A stretch of DNA of 64,000 nt. Origin: Burkholderiaceae bacterium (GTDB lineage: Bacteria > Pseudomonadota > Gammaproteobacteria > Burkholderiales > Burkholderiaceae_A). Every line of letters starts with the position of its first letter. Within the stretch, counting starts at the first letter, position 1. The translations under genes and the position numbers were made by a program. Shown here in pieces: positions 35,502 to 44,934 of this stretch. Under the pieces are notes generated by a model. The model was given only the letters and a program-made list of their open reading frames with translations, did no database searches and was not told the origin of the DNA. The stretch is from the NCBI GenBank assembly GCA_018402635.1, contig JAGYIP010000009.1:124001-188000 (forward strand), in the 5' to 3' direction.

Positions 35502-35870
35502 GAGGCGGTCTGATATGGGCTTGTTGCGCTTACTGAAAAGCGGTTGACTCGGTCTTGAATTCGGCCTCACATAGTAGTCGCTGAACCCTCCAAGAGCCTG
35601 TGGATAACTCTGTGGATAGTGAGCTCGGTGAGCTAAAAGATTGAGTTTCTTAAGTTTTTTTGGGTCGTTTGACAAGCCTTGAAATGCTTGTCCTCAATAA
35701 AACGACCAATTCTCTTGAAAAATAAATATCATTAAATCAATGATTTACATTAAAAATATTGGTTTTCAGAAGAAACCCTGCCGGACCGCCCGAAAAATAG
35801 GGGAATCGTGGCTACCTATTTAGCCCTCAAGCCATCTCTGTGGGTAAGTCTGTCAGGAGGACAGCGCTAA
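35502..35870. promoter_or_regulatory. divergent lpxK-xseA intergenic region with DnaA-box-like sites and two dyads
   Basis: 369 bases without a supported gene. A perfect TGTGGATAA (reverse complement of the DnaA box TTATCCACA) is at 35599-35607, with TGTGGATAG at 35611-35619. A dyad GACAAGC (35671-35677) / GCTTGTC (35686-35692) and a second dyad ATCATT (35728-35733) / AATGAT (35739-35744) lie in a strongly AT-rich stretch, 35690-35765. Neither dyad is followed by a T-run, so they look like operators rather than terminators. CAGGAGG before 35871 is the xseA ribosome-binding site. Confidence 0.5.
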
Positions 35871-37106
35871 ATGAAGGGTTTTCAGCCGCCCGAAGGCGAG
35901 CAGGGGCCACCAGCCGTCAGCGTTTCCATGCTCAATCGCATGGTGGCGCAGATGCTCTCGCAACGGCTTCCCCTTGTTCGGCTCCAGGCCGAAATTAGCC
36001 AGTGCACCCGAGCCTCAAGCGGCCATTGCTATTTGGTTCTTAAAGATGATCAGGCCAGTCTGCGGGCCGTGATGTTCAGAAGGGAACTCGCAGAGTCGGC
36101 TGTTGAGCCCATGGAGGGCCTTGCGGTCGAGGCGCTTGCTGCACCAGGTCTTTATGAGGCTAAGGGGGAATTTCAGGTCAGGCTTCTTGCCTTAAAGCCG
36201 CAAGGGCAGGGGAGCCTATTTGAGATTTTTCAGCGGCTGAAGGCCCGGCTTGAGGCCGAAGGTCTCTTTTCGGCCGAGCGAAAGAAACCCTTTCCTCGGC
36301 TCGTGCGTAAGCTTGCGCTTGTGACGTCGGCTCAGGCGGCGGCACTGCGCGATATTCTTATCAGCCTGCGACGTCTTGGCCCGAGGCTCGAAATTGCCCT
36401 GTTCCCATGCCTGGTGCAAGGTGCTGCAGCCCCAAGGTCCATTCTTGAGGCATTACGGCGAGCCGAGGCCAGCCAGCCCGATGCCGTTATTCTCTCCAGG
36501 GGAGGGGGAAGCCTGGAAGACCTCTGGGCCTTCAACAATGAAGAGCTCGTGCGAGCGGTGGCCCATTGCCCTTACTACACCATTGCCGGGGTTGGCCATG
36601 AGACCGATACGAGCCTTGTTGATTTTGCTGCCGACCACAGGGCTGCAACACCCACAGCGGCTGCAGCCTGGGCCTGCCAGCGGGAGGCGAGGCACCACGA
36701 GCGGCTTGCAAGCCTCAGCAGCCTTCTAAGACGAGGCATTGAACAGCGAATTCGCAACGCTCAGCAAAGGCTTGACCTTGCCGACAGGGCCTTGCCTAAT
36801 CCGCGGCACCGCGTTCAGGCCTGGGCCCGTCGCCTTGAGCAGGGCCGAACCGACTTCCATCGGGCGATCCGCATGCGCCTTCGTGAGAACCAAATGGCAT
36901 GGCAGCGCCAACAGCAAAGGCTTGAAAGCCTAAGCCCCACGGGTATTTTGTCGCGGGGCTATTGCCTTGCCTACGATGCCGATGGAGGTCTTGTAAGTCA
37001 GGCGCAGCAACTTAAGCCAGGAGCCGACCTTAGCCTGCAGTTCGTTGATGGCCTTGCATTGAACAAGGTTATTTCGGTGATTCCCGGTAAACCCCCAGGC
37101 TGTTAA
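35871..37106 (+). CDS. xseA: exodeoxyribonuclease VII large subunit
   Basis: Catalytic subunit of the single-strand exonuclease. 411 residues. An OB-fold N-domain (LVRLQAEISQCTRASSGHCY) is followed by the catalytic domain with ALVTSAQAAALRDIL, DAVILSRGGGSLEDLWAFN and AGVGHETDTSLVDFAADHRA, then a coiled-coil region and LSPTGILSRGY at the end. Somewhat shorter than E. coli XseA (456). Good ribosome-binding site CAGGAGG. Confidence 0.96.
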   Translation: MKGFQPPEGEQGPPAVSVSMLNRMVAQMLSQRLPLVRLQAEISQCTRASSGHCYLVLKDDQASLRAVMFRRELAESAVEPMEGLAVEALAAPGLYEAKGEFQVRLLALKPQGQGSLFEIFQRLKARLEAEGLFSAERKKPFPRLVRKLALVTSAQAAALRDILISLRRLGPRLEIALFPCLVQGAAAPRSILEALRRAEASQPDAVILSRGGGSLEDLWAFNNEELVRAVAHCPYYTIAGVGHETDTSLVDFAADHRAATPTAAAAWACQREARHHERLASLSSLLRRGIEQRIRNAQQRLDLADRALPNPRHRVQAWARRLEQGRTDFHRAIRMRLRENQMAWQRQQQRLESLSPTGILSRGYCLAYDADGGLVSQAQQLKPGADLSLQFVDGLALNKVISVIPGKPPGC

Positions 37107-37215
37107 CCGCCGGTCCATCGCATAATGCAGCCTTGCCCGTCAAAAAGTGCAGCGCAAGCTGGAGGCGGGCAGTCTTCCCATCCTTTCAGCAAACCTCAAT
37201 GAGTGGAGTTTCGTT

Positions 37216-37800
37216 ATGGAACATGTCCTTCCCGCCTTACCCTATGCCATGGACGCCCTGTCCCCCCATATCTCTAAAGAGACCTTGGAGTACCACTACG
37301 GTAAGCACCATCAGACCTATGTCACCAATTTGAATAATCTTATTAAAGGCACCGAGTTCGAGTCCAGCGATTTGGACGAGATTGTGAAGCGCTCAAGCGG
37401 CGGCATTTTTAACAATGCGGCCCAGGTCTGGAATCACACCTTTTATTGGAATGGCCTTGCTCCGCAGGCCGGTGGCAGTCCCTCCGGCGACCTACTAAAG
37501 GCTATCGAATCGAAGTGGTCGAGTTTCGATGGATTCAAAGAGGCCTTCACGAAGAGCGCCCTTGGAAACTTTGGCTCAGGCTGGACCTGGCTTGTACGCA
37601 AGGCCGACGGAAGTCTTGATATTGTAAATACCAGCAATGCCTCAACGCCCATTACCGGCGGTGACAAGCCGCTTCTCACCTGCGATGTCTGGGAGCACGC
37701 CTACTACGTCGACTACCGTAACCGCAGGCCCGACTACCTGGGTGCCTTCTGGGCGCTTGTGAACTGGGATTTTGCCGCGAAGAACCTCGCTGAGGCTTAA
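37216..37800 (+). CDS. sodB: iron superoxide dismutase
   Basis: 194 residues from ATG 37216 ([15 protein letters not shown]), with GGAG upstream. Metal ligands are His27 ([11 protein letters not shown]), His in QVWNHTFYW, and Asp and His in [27 protein letters not shown] is the iron-type signature. No signal peptide, so cytoplasmic. Confidence 0.96.
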   Translation: MEHVLPALPYAMDALSPHISKETLEYHYGKHHQTYVTNLNNLIKGTEFESSDLDEIVKRSSGGIFNNAAQVWNHTFYWNGLAPQAGGSPSGDLLKAIESKWSSFDGFKEAFTKSALGNFGSGWTWLVRKADGSLDIVNTSNASTPITGGDKPLLTCDVWEHAYYVDYRNRRPDYLGAFWALVNWDFAAKNLAEA

Positions 37801-37850
37801 GGCCGTTTTTGGTTTCGTGGTGAAGCATTCGCCCTGTTGTCTCTTTGCAG

Positions 37851-38360
37851 CTAAGCTCGTCGAGGGTTTTTACTGCGCGGCGGCAGGGCGGTTGTCAGCC
37901 CTGGGAAGCCCTTCAACCAGGTCTCCCACCCCCACCCCTTTTTTCGAAACCAGCCCTTTTCCATCTCCAGTGCGTAGGCCACAGGCCTGCGCGCGCAGTG
38001 ACTGGTCTCGGTGAAGGGCTCCATAGGCTCAATGTTCACGATGCGCCCCTGAAGGTCAATGAAGGCGACCGACAAGGCAAGCGGGGTATTTTTCATCCAC
38101 ATGCAGTAGCGCTCTGGCTTTCCAAACACGAAGACCATGCCGTGGTTTTCTTCTAAAGCCTGTCTAAACATAAGGCCTCGTTGTTGAAGGGCCGGGGTGT
38201 CGGCAACCTCCGCCTTGGCAGAAACGGTATTTATTCGCAAAGTCACAGACTTTAAGAGGAGCTCGTGAGGGTCCTTTGCCAGCGCAACGCCATGGCCTAG
38301 CCCAAGCCCTAGCCCAAGCCCCATAAGCACTGCAGCGCAGCAGGCGCTGACTATTTTCAT
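37851..38360 (-). CDS. secreted DUF192 family protein
   Basis: 169 residues from ATG 38360. A signal peptide is followed by a DUF192 domain: [39 protein letters not shown] and [21 protein letters not shown]. Function unknown; the family is thought to be periplasmic. The hydrophobic core of the signal peptide is a Gly-Leu repeat from a duplicated 12-bp unit (38296-38319). The C-terminal about 20 residues beyond the domain are basic and may be non-conserved. Confidence 0.88.
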   Translation of the reverse strand: MKIVSACCAAVLMGLGLGLGLGHGVALAKDPHELLLKSVTLRINTVSAKAEVADTPALQQRGLMFRQALEENHGMVFVFGKPERYCMWMKNTPLALSVAFIDLQGRIVNIEPMEPFTETSHCARRPVAYALEMEKGWFRKKGWGWETWLKGFPGLTTALPPRSKNPRRA

Positions 38361-38427
38361 GCCGCAGGCGGGTCTCGTAAGCGGAGTAAACTTTCGATTC
38401 ATTATTGACTTCATGAAGGGAGTGGCT

Positions 38428-39681
38428 GTGTCTAGCAAAATTGTCAGGCCGAATCGCGGCGAAAAAATTACGGTGAATCCCGATTTCTCGCTCAATGTAC
38501 CCGATGAACCCATCATTCCCTACATTGAGGGCGATGGAACCGGCATTGACATCAGCCCCGTCATGATCAAAGTGGTGGATGCAGCCGTTGAAAAGGCTTA
38601 CGGCGGCAAAAGAAAAATAGCCTGGATGGAGATCTTCTGTGGCGAGAAGTCAACCAGGGTCTATGGCCCCGATGTCTGGCTGCCCGAAGAGACCCTCGAG
38701 GCACTTAAAGATTACGTCATCTCTATTAAAGGGCCGCTGACCACTCCCGTAGGCGGTGGAATTCGCTCCCTTAATGTTGCGCTTCGCCAGCAGCTTGACC
38801 TCTACGTCTGTCTGCGTCCCATTCGCTACTTCACTGGCGTGCCAAGCCCATTGCGAGAACCCGAGAAGGTTGAAATGGTGATCTTCCGAGAGAACTCCGA
38901 GGACATTTATGCTGGAATTGAGTACGCGGCAGAGTCCCCAGAGGCGAAAAAGCTCATTCAAATTCTTATTAACGATTTTGGCGTTAAGAAAATTCGTTTC
39001 CCCGAGACGTCGGGCATCGGCATCAAGCCTGTCTCGCGTGAAGGCACCGAGCGGCTGGTTCGCAAGGCGCTTCAGTACGCCATTGATAACGACAAGCCCA
39101 GCGTTACCCTGGTTCATAAGGGCAACATCATGAAATACACCGAAGGGGGTTTTCGCGACTGGGGCTATGGCCTGGCTCAGAGAGAGTTTGGCGCCCAGCC
39201 CATTGATGGTGGGCCGTGGTGCGAGTTTAAGAACCCTAAGACGGGTAAGCCCATTGTGGTGAAAGATTCCATTGCAGACGCTTTTTTGCAGCAGATTCTG
39301 CTTCGTCCGTCCGAGTACAGCGTTATTGCCACGCTTAACTTGAATGGCGATTACATCTCCGATGCCCTGGCTGCGCAGGTGGGTGGTATTGGTATTGCGC
39401 CCGGTGCGAATCTGTCTGACAGTGTTGCCATGTTTGAGGCAACCCACGGGACGGCCCCGAAGTACGCAGGCAAGGACTACGTAAACCCGGGATCCCTTAT
39501 TCTCTCAGCCGAAATGATGCTTCGTCATATGGGCTGGGTTGAGGCGGCAGACAGCATCATTTTGGCTATGGAAAAGGCCATTGCCACGAAAAAGGTAACC
39601 TACGATTTTGCTAGGCTGATGCAGGGCTCAAGCCAGGTATCCTGCTCGGAGTTTGGGCAGGTCATGATCGACCAGCTCTAA
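38428..39681 (+). CDS. icd: isocitrate dehydrogenase (NADP+)
   Basis: Citrate-cycle enzyme, 417 residues from GTG 38428. I prefer this start because AAGGGAG lies 5 bases before it and [16 protein letters not shown] then matches the usual N-terminus. The ATG at 38413 overlaps that ribosome-binding site. Substrate loop [33 protein letters not shown] and the NADP segment [19 protein letters not shown] are E. coli Icd-like. The SLNV Ser is the residue phosphorylated by AceK in E. coli. Confidence 0.96.
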   Translation: MSSKIVRPNRGEKITVNPDFSLNVPDEPIIPYIEGDGTGIDISPVMIKVVDAAVEKAYGGKRKIAWMEIFCGEKSTRVYGPDVWLPEETLEALKDYVISIKGPLTTPVGGGIRSLNVALRQQLDLYVCLRPIRYFTGVPSPLREPEKVEMVIFRENSEDIYAGIEYAAESPEAKKLIQILINDFGVKKIRFPETSGIGIKPVSREGTERLVRKALQYAIDNDKPSVTLVHKGNIMKYTEGGFRDWGYGLAQREFGAQPIDGGPWCEFKNPKTGKPIVVKDSIADAFLQQILLRPSEYSVIATLNLNGDYISDALAAQVGGIGIAPGANLSDSVAMFEATHGTAPKYAGKDYVNPGSLILSAEMMLRHMGWVEAADSIILAMEKAIATKKVTYDFARLMQGSSQVSCSEFGQVMIDQL

Positions 39682-39706
39682 AGAAGCCAACTTCTCAACA
39701 AAAACA

Positions 39707-39736
39707 CCCCGGCGACCATTCGGCAGCCGGGGTTTT
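39707..39736. terminator. bidirectional intrinsic terminator between icd and csp
   Basis: CCCCGGC (39707-39713) pairs with GCCGGGG (39726-39732), followed by TTTT on the plus strand. On the minus side the complement of AAAAAC gives the opposing T-run. It lies between two convergent genes and can serve both. Confidence 0.85.
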
Positions 39737-39770
39737 AAAAATAAAAAAGCCTGCTTTTGTGACTCGGGGA

Positions 39771-39977
39771 TTATCCCTGAGGCACGATATTCGAAGCCTG
39801 TTTTCCTTTAGGCCCTTGAACGATATCGAACTGAACCTTCTGGCCTTCCTTTAGAGAACGGAATCCATTGGTTTGGATTGCTGAGAAATGAGCGAATACA
39901 TCTTCGCCGCCTTCATCGGGAGTAATAAAGCCAAAACCTTTGGCGTCGTTGAACCACTTGACTGTACCTGTAGACAT
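39771..39977 (-). CDS. cold-shock protein (CspA family)
   Basis: 68-residue OB-fold RNA chaperone from ATG 39977. [21 protein letters not shown] holds RNP1 (KGFGFI), and DVFAHFSAI is RNP2 (DVFxHF type). The upstream 240 bases to clpS are probably a long 5' leader, as for other csp genes. AGGTGG lies 8 bases before the ATG. Confidence 0.96.
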   Translation of the reverse strand: MSTGTVKWFNDAKGFGFITPDEGGEDVFAHFSAIQTNGFRSLKEGQKVQFDIVQGPKGKQASNIVPQG

Positions 39978-40220
39978 ACTTCTAACCACCTCACAAAAAA
40001 ACAAATAAAACGCACGTCAAGAGGCCAACTTCGGACAGAAACCTGTCAATATCAAGTGATACAAACAGCCTTCGCGCACCTTGCGCCGTACCTTTGAGGC
40101 ATGCGAGCCACAAACCACCTCCGAATATAGGGTAATGCAAGCGGTTTGTCCAACCTTATTCACGCTTTAAAATCAAGTTTTTGCATCTACATTCTTAGGA
40201 AAAAACTGGCAAGCTTGAGT
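39978..40220. promoter_or_regulatory. divergent csp-clpS intergenic region
   Basis: 243 bases that must contain both divergent promoters. The csp side is A-rich (40000-40015) and likely holds its untranslated leader. I see no clear operator and no gene. The clpS start has only a weak GAG as ribosome-binding site. Confidence 0.4.
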
Positions 40221-40547
40221 ATGTCTTCAAAACCCGCCGTGCTCCCCGACCAAACAGGCCTTCCGGTTCTAGAACGCGAACCCGCGAAAGTCAAGCCCCC
40301 GCCTCTGTTTACGGTCTATTTGTTGAATGACGACTACACCCCGATGGAATTTGTGGTCATAGTCCTGCAAAAATTCTTCTCAATGGGCCGAGATCAGGCC
40401 ACTCTAGTGATGTTGAAGGTTCATCGCGAGGGAAGAGGGGCATGCGGAACCTTTCCCAGAGAAGTGGCTGAAACAAAGCTTGAGCAGGTTAACGGTTTTT
40501 CACGGATGCATCAGCATCCATTGCAGTGCACCATGGAGGAAGCATGA
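40221..40547 (+). CDS. clpS: ATP-dependent Clp protease adaptor ClpS
   Basis: Delivers N-degron substrates to ClpAP. 108 residues from ATG 40221. [17 protein letters not shown] is the N-end-rule binding core, followed by [19 protein letters not shown]. The stop overlaps the clpA start (ATGA), the standard clpS-clpA pairing. Confidence 0.97.
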   Translation: MSSKPAVLPDQTGLPVLEREPAKVKPPPLFTVYLLNDDYTPMEFVVIVLQKFFSMGRDQATLVMLKVHREGRGACGTFPREVAETKLEQVNGFSRMHQHPLQCTMEEA

Positions 40548-42922
40548 TTTCTCAGGAACTCGAAGTTAGTCTGCACATGGCCTTTGTCGAAGCACGGCAG
40601 CAAAGGCATGAATTCATAACCGTTGAGCACCTTTTGCTGGCCTTACTTGACAACCCCTCGGCCTCTGAAATCTTGAAGGCCTGCGCTGTCGATTTTGAGC
40701 TGCTACGCAAGAATTTAACGGGGTTTATCTCTGAGAACACGCCCGTCATCCAGGGCTCCGAAGAGGTGGATACCCAGCCCACGCTGGGCTTCCAGCGGGT
40801 GATTCAGCGGGCAATCATGCATGTGCAGTCAACCTCAAATGGCAAAAAGGAAGTCACCGGGGCCAATGTGCTCGTTGCCATTTTTGGTGAGAAAGACTCT
40901 CACGCCGTGTACTACCTGCATCAGCAGGGCGTTACACGACTCGACGTAGTGAACTTCATTGCCCACGGCATTACCAAAATGCCGTCATCCCAGACCCCTG
41001 CTGAAGAGGCTGCTCCAGGCAGTGAAGCAGAATCCCCAGCTGGCAACAACTCTTCAGGCTCCACCTCATCGAGCTCCGGGCAGCCAACGGCGCTTGATCA
41101 ATACACACAAAACCTTAATAAGCTTGCCAAGGCTGGAAAAATCGATCCGCTCATCGGCCGAGAGCACGAGGTCGAACGGGTCATTCAGATTCTTTGCCGA
41201 CGCCGTAAGAACAATCCTTTGCTTGTTGGTGAGGCAGGCGTCGGGAAAACAGCCATCGCAGAAGGCCTGGCGTTTCGTATTACAGAAGGCCAGGTTCCCG
41301 AGGTGCTCGAGTCTGCAACGGTCTACTCGCTTGACATGGGGGCTTTGTTGGCTGGAACCAAATACCGCGGCGACTTCGAGCAAAGGCTTAAGGCGGTACT
41401 TAAACAGCTCAAGGCCGATAAACATGCCGTGCTCTTTATCGATGAAATCCATACGCTTATTGGGGCGGGCTCGGCCTCGGGCGGAACCCTTGATGCCAGT
41501 AATTTATTGAAGCCATCCCTGTCCTCGGGAGCCCTACGTTGCATTGGTGCCACCACCTACAACGAGTACAGGGGTATCTTCGAAAAAGACCATGCGCTGT
41601 CGCGACGGTTCCAGAAAATTGACGTCGACGAGCCCTCGGTCGACCAGACCATCCAAATTCTTAAGGGCCTAAAGACTCGTTTCGAAGAACACCATGGGGT
41701 TCGCTACCAGGCCGGTGCGCTTACTGCAGCTGCCGAGTTATCCGCGCGTTATATCAACGATCGACACCTGCCCGATAAGGCCATTGATGTCATTGACGAG
41801 GCCGGAGCCGCTCAACGCATTCTGCCCAAGAGCAAGCAGAAGCGAACCATCGGGAAGACGGAAATCGAGGAGATCGTCTCGAAGATCGCCCGTATTCCGC
41901 CTCAGACCGTTAACACCGACGACCGCCAGGTGCTTGCGAAGCTCGATCGCAACCTTAAGAACGTTGTCTTTGGACAAGAGGCCGCCATTGACGCACTTGC
42001 TGCCGCAATTAAGATGGCCCGCTCGGGGCTCGGTAAGCCAGAAAAGCCTATAGGCTCTTTCCTTTTCAGTGGGCCAACCGGTGTGGGTAAGACAGAGGTT
42101 GCCCGTCAACTTGCCTATCTGCTTGGTATTGAGCTTATTCGCTTTGACATGTCGGAGTACATGGAGCGTCATGCGGTCAGCCGCCTCATTGGAGCGCCTC
42201 CAGGGTATGTGGGTTTCGACCAGGGTGGGCTGCTTACCGAGGCAATAACCAAAAAGCCGCATGCCGTCTTGTTGCTTGACGAAATTGAAAAGGCGCACCC
42301 CGACATCTTCAACATTTTGTTGCAGGTCATGGACCATGGCACCCTCACGGACAACAATGGGCGCAAGGCCGACTTTCGAAGTGTCATCATCGTCATGACC
42401 ACCAACGCCGGGGCGGAAATGTTGAACAAGCGCGTTATTGGCTTTAGTAACTCCCGTGAGGCAGGTGACGAGATGCAAGAGATCAAGCGCATCTTCACGC
42501 CCGAGTTCCGCAATCGGCTCGATGCCATCGTCTCCTTCAAGGCGCTTGATGAAGCAATCATTCTTCGAGTGGTCGATAAGTTTCTCATCGAGCTCGAGTC
42601 TCAGTTGCAAGACAAGAAGGTCGATGTCGCCTTCTCAGAGTCCTTGCGACTATTCCTTGCCAAACAAGGCTTTGACCCTGCCATGGGTGCGCGTCCCATG
42701 CAGAGGGTCATTCAAGACAAAATTCGCCGCGCTTTGGCTGACGAGCTGTTGTTTGGTCGGCTGGTCAATGGTGGGCGTGTCGATATCGAGCTCGCAGAAG
42801 ATGGCGAAACCGTTGAGCTTTTCTTTGAGGGTGACAAGCCTCCTAAAAAGCCTTCGCCCGGACGCGCATCAGGTGGCACAAGCAAACCGCGACCCAAACG
42901 CAAAGAGCCTGCCGAGGTTTAA
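40544..42922 (+). CDS. clpA: ATP-dependent Clp protease ATP-binding subunit ClpA
   Basis: AAA+ unfoldase feeding ClpP. 792 residues from ATG 40544 ([14 protein letters not shown]) with GGAGGAAG upstream. Double Clp-N repeat, then D1 with [12 protein letters not shown] and D2 with [12 protein letters not shown]. The ClpP-contact loop IGL/F type appears as VIGF in [13 protein letters not shown] Ser/Gly-rich linker (about residues 155-185) precedes D1. A charged tail of about 30 residues ([20 protein letters not shown]) is longer than in E. coli. clpP is not in the window. Confidence 0.97.
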   Translation: MISQELEVSLHMAFVEARQQRHEFITVEHLLLALLDNPSASEILKACAVDFELLRKNLTGFISENTPVIQGSEEVDTQPTLGFQRVIQRAIMHVQSTSNGKKEVTGANVLVAIFGEKDSHAVYYLHQQGVTRLDVVNFIAHGITKMPSSQTPAEEAAPGSEAESPAGNNSSGSTSSSSGQPTALDQYTQNLNKLAKAGKIDPLIGREHEVERVIQILCRRRKNNPLLVGEAGVGKTAIAEGLAFRITEGQVPEVLESATVYSLDMGALLAGTKYRGDFEQRLKAVLKQLKADKHAVLFIDEIHTLIGAGSASGGTLDASNLLKPSLSSGALRCIGATTYNEYRGIFEKDHALSRRFQKIDVDEPSVDQTIQILKGLKTRFEEHHGVRYQAGALTAAAELSARYINDRHLPDKAIDVIDEAGAAQRILPKSKQKRTIGKTEIEEIVSKIARIPPQTVNTDDRQVLAKLDRNLKNVVFGQEAAIDALAAAIKMARSGLGKPEKPIGSFLFSGPTGVGKTEVARQLAYLLGIELIRFDMSEYMERHAVSRLIGAPPGYVGFDQGGLLTEAITKKPHAVLLLDEIEKAHPDIFNILLQVMDHGTLTDNNGRKADFRSVIIVMTTNAGAEMLNKRVIGFSNSREAGDEMQEIKRIFTPEFRNRLDAIVSFKALDEAIILRVVDKFLIELESQLQDKKVDVAFSESLRLFLAKQGFDPAMGARPMQRVIQDKIRRALADELLFGRLVNGGRVDIELAEDGETVELFFEGDKPPKKPSPGRASGGTSKPRPKRKEPAEV

Positions 42923-43139
42923 GTCTACGAATACGGTTGTTGTGACAGAGGGCTGGTCTTCCCGACTGACTTTCTGTCGTTTGATGCTCGCCAGAGGGCC
43001 TAGGGTTTACACGGGGACTGTTTCTTTTAAACGACGTATACACTTTCACATATAAATAAAAGTCGCCTGGTCCTTTGCGGGTCCAGGTTAAAAGAACTGT
43101 CACTTTGTCGGTCCGTTGTTTTTCACTCGAGGAGGAATC
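42923..43139 (+). promoter_or_regulatory. clpA-fccA intergenic region
   Basis: 217 bases. A hairpin CCTGG / CCAGG around 43064-43088 ends in only TTAAAAG, so it is a weak terminator candidate. An AT-rich stretch with TATAAA near 43051 may be part of the fccA promoter. GAGGAGGAAT before 43140 is a strong ribosome-binding site. No gene seen. Confidence 0.35.
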
Positions 43140-43445
43140 ATGCGAAACTTTTTAATTGGCACAGCCGTTGTCCTGGCGGGCATGGCCAGTGTGCAGGCAT
43201 CGAATTTAAATCAGACTCGTTACATTGCGGCCAACTGCGCCAACTGTCACGGCACCAACGGCAATAGCGTTGGCGGCATGGAGTCCTTGTCAGGCTACGA
43301 CCGAGAGAAGTTCATTTCCGTCATGAAAGCCTACAAGTCTGGGGAGCGACCAGCAACCATCATGCATCAGCTATCCCAAGGTTACTCGGATGAACAGGTC
43401 GCCGCGATGGCCGATTTCTTCGCCAGTCAGCCCAGAAAGCGTTAA
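43140..43445 (+). CDS. fccA: cytochrome c subunit of flavocytochrome c (single heme)
   Basis: 101 residues from ATG 43140. A Sec signal peptide ends near residue 20 (SVQA|SN). One heme site CANCH (Cys33, Cys36, His37) is present, with Met75 in RPATIMHQLSQG as likely sixth ligand. It resembles the monoheme c553 subunit of Chlorobium-type sulfide dehydrogenase. It accepts electrons from the FccB flavoprotein encoded 86 bases downstream and passes them to the respiratory chain. Periplasmic. Confidence 0.85.
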   Translation: MRNFLIGTAVVLAGMASVQASNLNQTRYIAANCANCHGTNGNSVGGMESLSGYDREKFISVMKAYKSGERPATIMHQLSQGYSDEQVAAMADFFASQPRKR

Positions 43446-43531
43446 TCCTTCCGTCCATCCGCTGGCAGTTCGTTTCGCTTGCAATCAACGGACTGTCACG
43501 GCTTATCTAATGTGATTTCAGGGAGTCAACA

Positions 43532-44842
43532 ATGAATAAAGTTAAAGTAAATCGCCGTGGCGTACTAAAGGCCGGCCTTGGTGCTGCTGCTGTTGCTTCA
43601 ACCGTGGGGCTGTCTGGATGCGCCACTTCGGGGGGCATGGCAGGTTCGAGCACTAAGAAACTTGGGCGTGTTGTGGTTGTGGGCGGAGGGTTTGGTGGCG
43701 CCACAGCCGCAAAATATTTAAATATGTGGAGTGAGGGTGCCATTGAGGTCACCCTTATCGAGAGGCAGAAAGAGTTTTATTCCTGCCCAATTTCTAACCT
43801 CGTCATTGGTGGCGTTCGTAAAATGAACGAGATCACTCGAACCTACGACGGACTCGAGCGTCGTGGAATTAAGATGGTCTACGACGAGGTAACCCAGATC
43901 GACCCCGTCAAGAAGGTGGTCACGACTGCAAAGGGCGCGTCTATTTCTTACGACAGGCTCGTAGTCTCCCCCGGAATTGATTTCCGATTTGAGACCATTA
44001 ATGGGCTTAATGCCGAGGCACAAAAGGTTGTCCTGCACTCCTGGAAGGCTGGTCCGCAAACGGTTGCTCTGCGTGCTCAGCTCGAGGCAATGCCAAACGG
44101 GGGCACCTTTGTTATGACTGTTCCCAAGGGCCCTTACCGCTGCCCCCCAGGGCCTTACGAGCGTGCCTGTCAGGTTGCCAATTACTTCAAGCGTGAAAAG
44201 CCCAAGAGCAAGGTGCTTGTGCTCGACAGTAACGAGAAAATCGCCTCAAAGGGCGCGCTCTTCTCGAAGGCCTGGAAGGACCTTTACCCCGGGCTGATTG
44301 AATATGTTCCGAACATGAATGTCACCGAACTCGACCTGCGTAATAAGACGCTTATTACCGAGGTGGGTGATCGTATTAAGGGTGATGTGCTCAATGTCAT
44401 TCCCCAGCAAAAAGCGGGACAAATTGCCTATGCCGCAGGCCTGGTCAACGTGAACAACCTCTGGGCTGGGGTCGACTGGCTTACGCTGGAGTCGCAGGTT
44501 CACAAGAATGTGCATGTGCTTGGTGATGCAACCTCGGCGGCCTCGGGTATGCCTAAATCGGGGCACATGGCCAACCAGCACGGCAAAATGGTGGCCTCGG
44601 CGATTGTTGAGCTCATGAACGGCCGCACACCGCAGCCTCATATGCTCGCCAACACCTGCTACAGCTTCGTCGACGAGAAGAACGTTGTCCATGTTGCTGC
44701 TGTGTACAACTACGACCCAGCCAAGAAGACAGTCGTTAGGGTCAACAAAGCTGCAGGTGGTCTAAGCGCCGCACCCAACGAGCTTGAGGGCAAATACGCA
44801 ATAGGCTGGGCCCGTAACATCTGGAACGATATGCTCACCTAA
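43532..44842 (+). CDS. fccB: sulfide dehydrogenase flavoprotein FccB
   Basis: FAD protein oxidising sulfide to sulfur in the periplasm. 436 residues. A twin-arginine signal (NRRGVLKAGLGAAAV) runs into LSGC, which could also act as a lipobox. FAD Rossmann motif VVVGGGFGGATAAKY is near residue 48. The redox cysteine pair is at FYSCPISNLV and YRCPPGPYERA. The C-terminal FCSD-type flavocytochrome c binding domain covers the last about 70 residues. Pairing with fccA supports sulfide rather than other quinone-linked oxidation. Confidence 0.9.
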   Translation: MNKVKVNRRGVLKAGLGAAAVASTVGLSGCATSGGMAGSSTKKLGRVVVVGGGFGGATAAKYLNMWSEGAIEVTLIERQKEFYSCPISNLVIGGVRKMNEITRTYDGLERRGIKMVYDEVTQIDPVKKVVTTAKGASISYDRLVVSPGIDFRFETINGLNAEAQKVVLHSWKAGPQTVALRAQLEAMPNGGTFVMTVPKGPYRCPPGPYERACQVANYFKREKPKSKVLVLDSNEKIASKGALFSKAWKDLYPGLIEYVPNMNVTELDLRNKTLITEVGDRIKGDVLNVIPQQKAGQIAYAAGLVNVNNLWAGVDWLTLESQVHKNVHVLGDATSAASGMPKSGHMANQHGKMVASAIVELMNGRTPQPHMLANTCYSFVDEKNVVHVAAVYNYDPAKKTVVRVNKAAGGLSAAPNELEGKYAIGWARNIWNDMLT

Positions 44843-44883
44843 GGTCCAGGTGTAGCGGGCAGGGCAATCTGCCCCGCCGATTT

Positions 44884-44934
44884 CGGGCATGATTGGAGGT
44901 CTCAATCATGCCCGTTTTCTATGAATGCCCTTGA
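44884..44934 (+). promoter_or_regulatory. strong hairpin and mini-ORF overlapping the tal start
   Basis: An 11-bp perfect stem, CGGGCATGATT (44884-44894) with AATCATGCCCG (44904-44914), is followed by TTTTCT, so it looks like the fccB terminator. Its loop holds GGAGGT, 7 bases before an ATG at 44908 that opens an 8-codon frame (MPVFYECP) ending at TGA 44932-44934. The tal ATG at 44921 lies inside this mini-ORF in another frame and has no ribosome-binding site of its own at normal distance. Confidence 0.6.

Noticed and set aside
35502-35675. Extension of lpxK to a TTG at 35675
   Set aside because: Covers AT-rich, dyad-containing sequence with DnaA-box-like sites, and the added residues have no LpxK similarity.
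38650-39447. 265-codon open frame on the minus strand
   Set aside because: Shadow of icd in the opposite strand; icd is full-length and clearly coding.
41738-42610. 290-codon open frame on the minus strand
   Set aside because: Shadow of clpA; long antisense frames are common opposite this codon usage.
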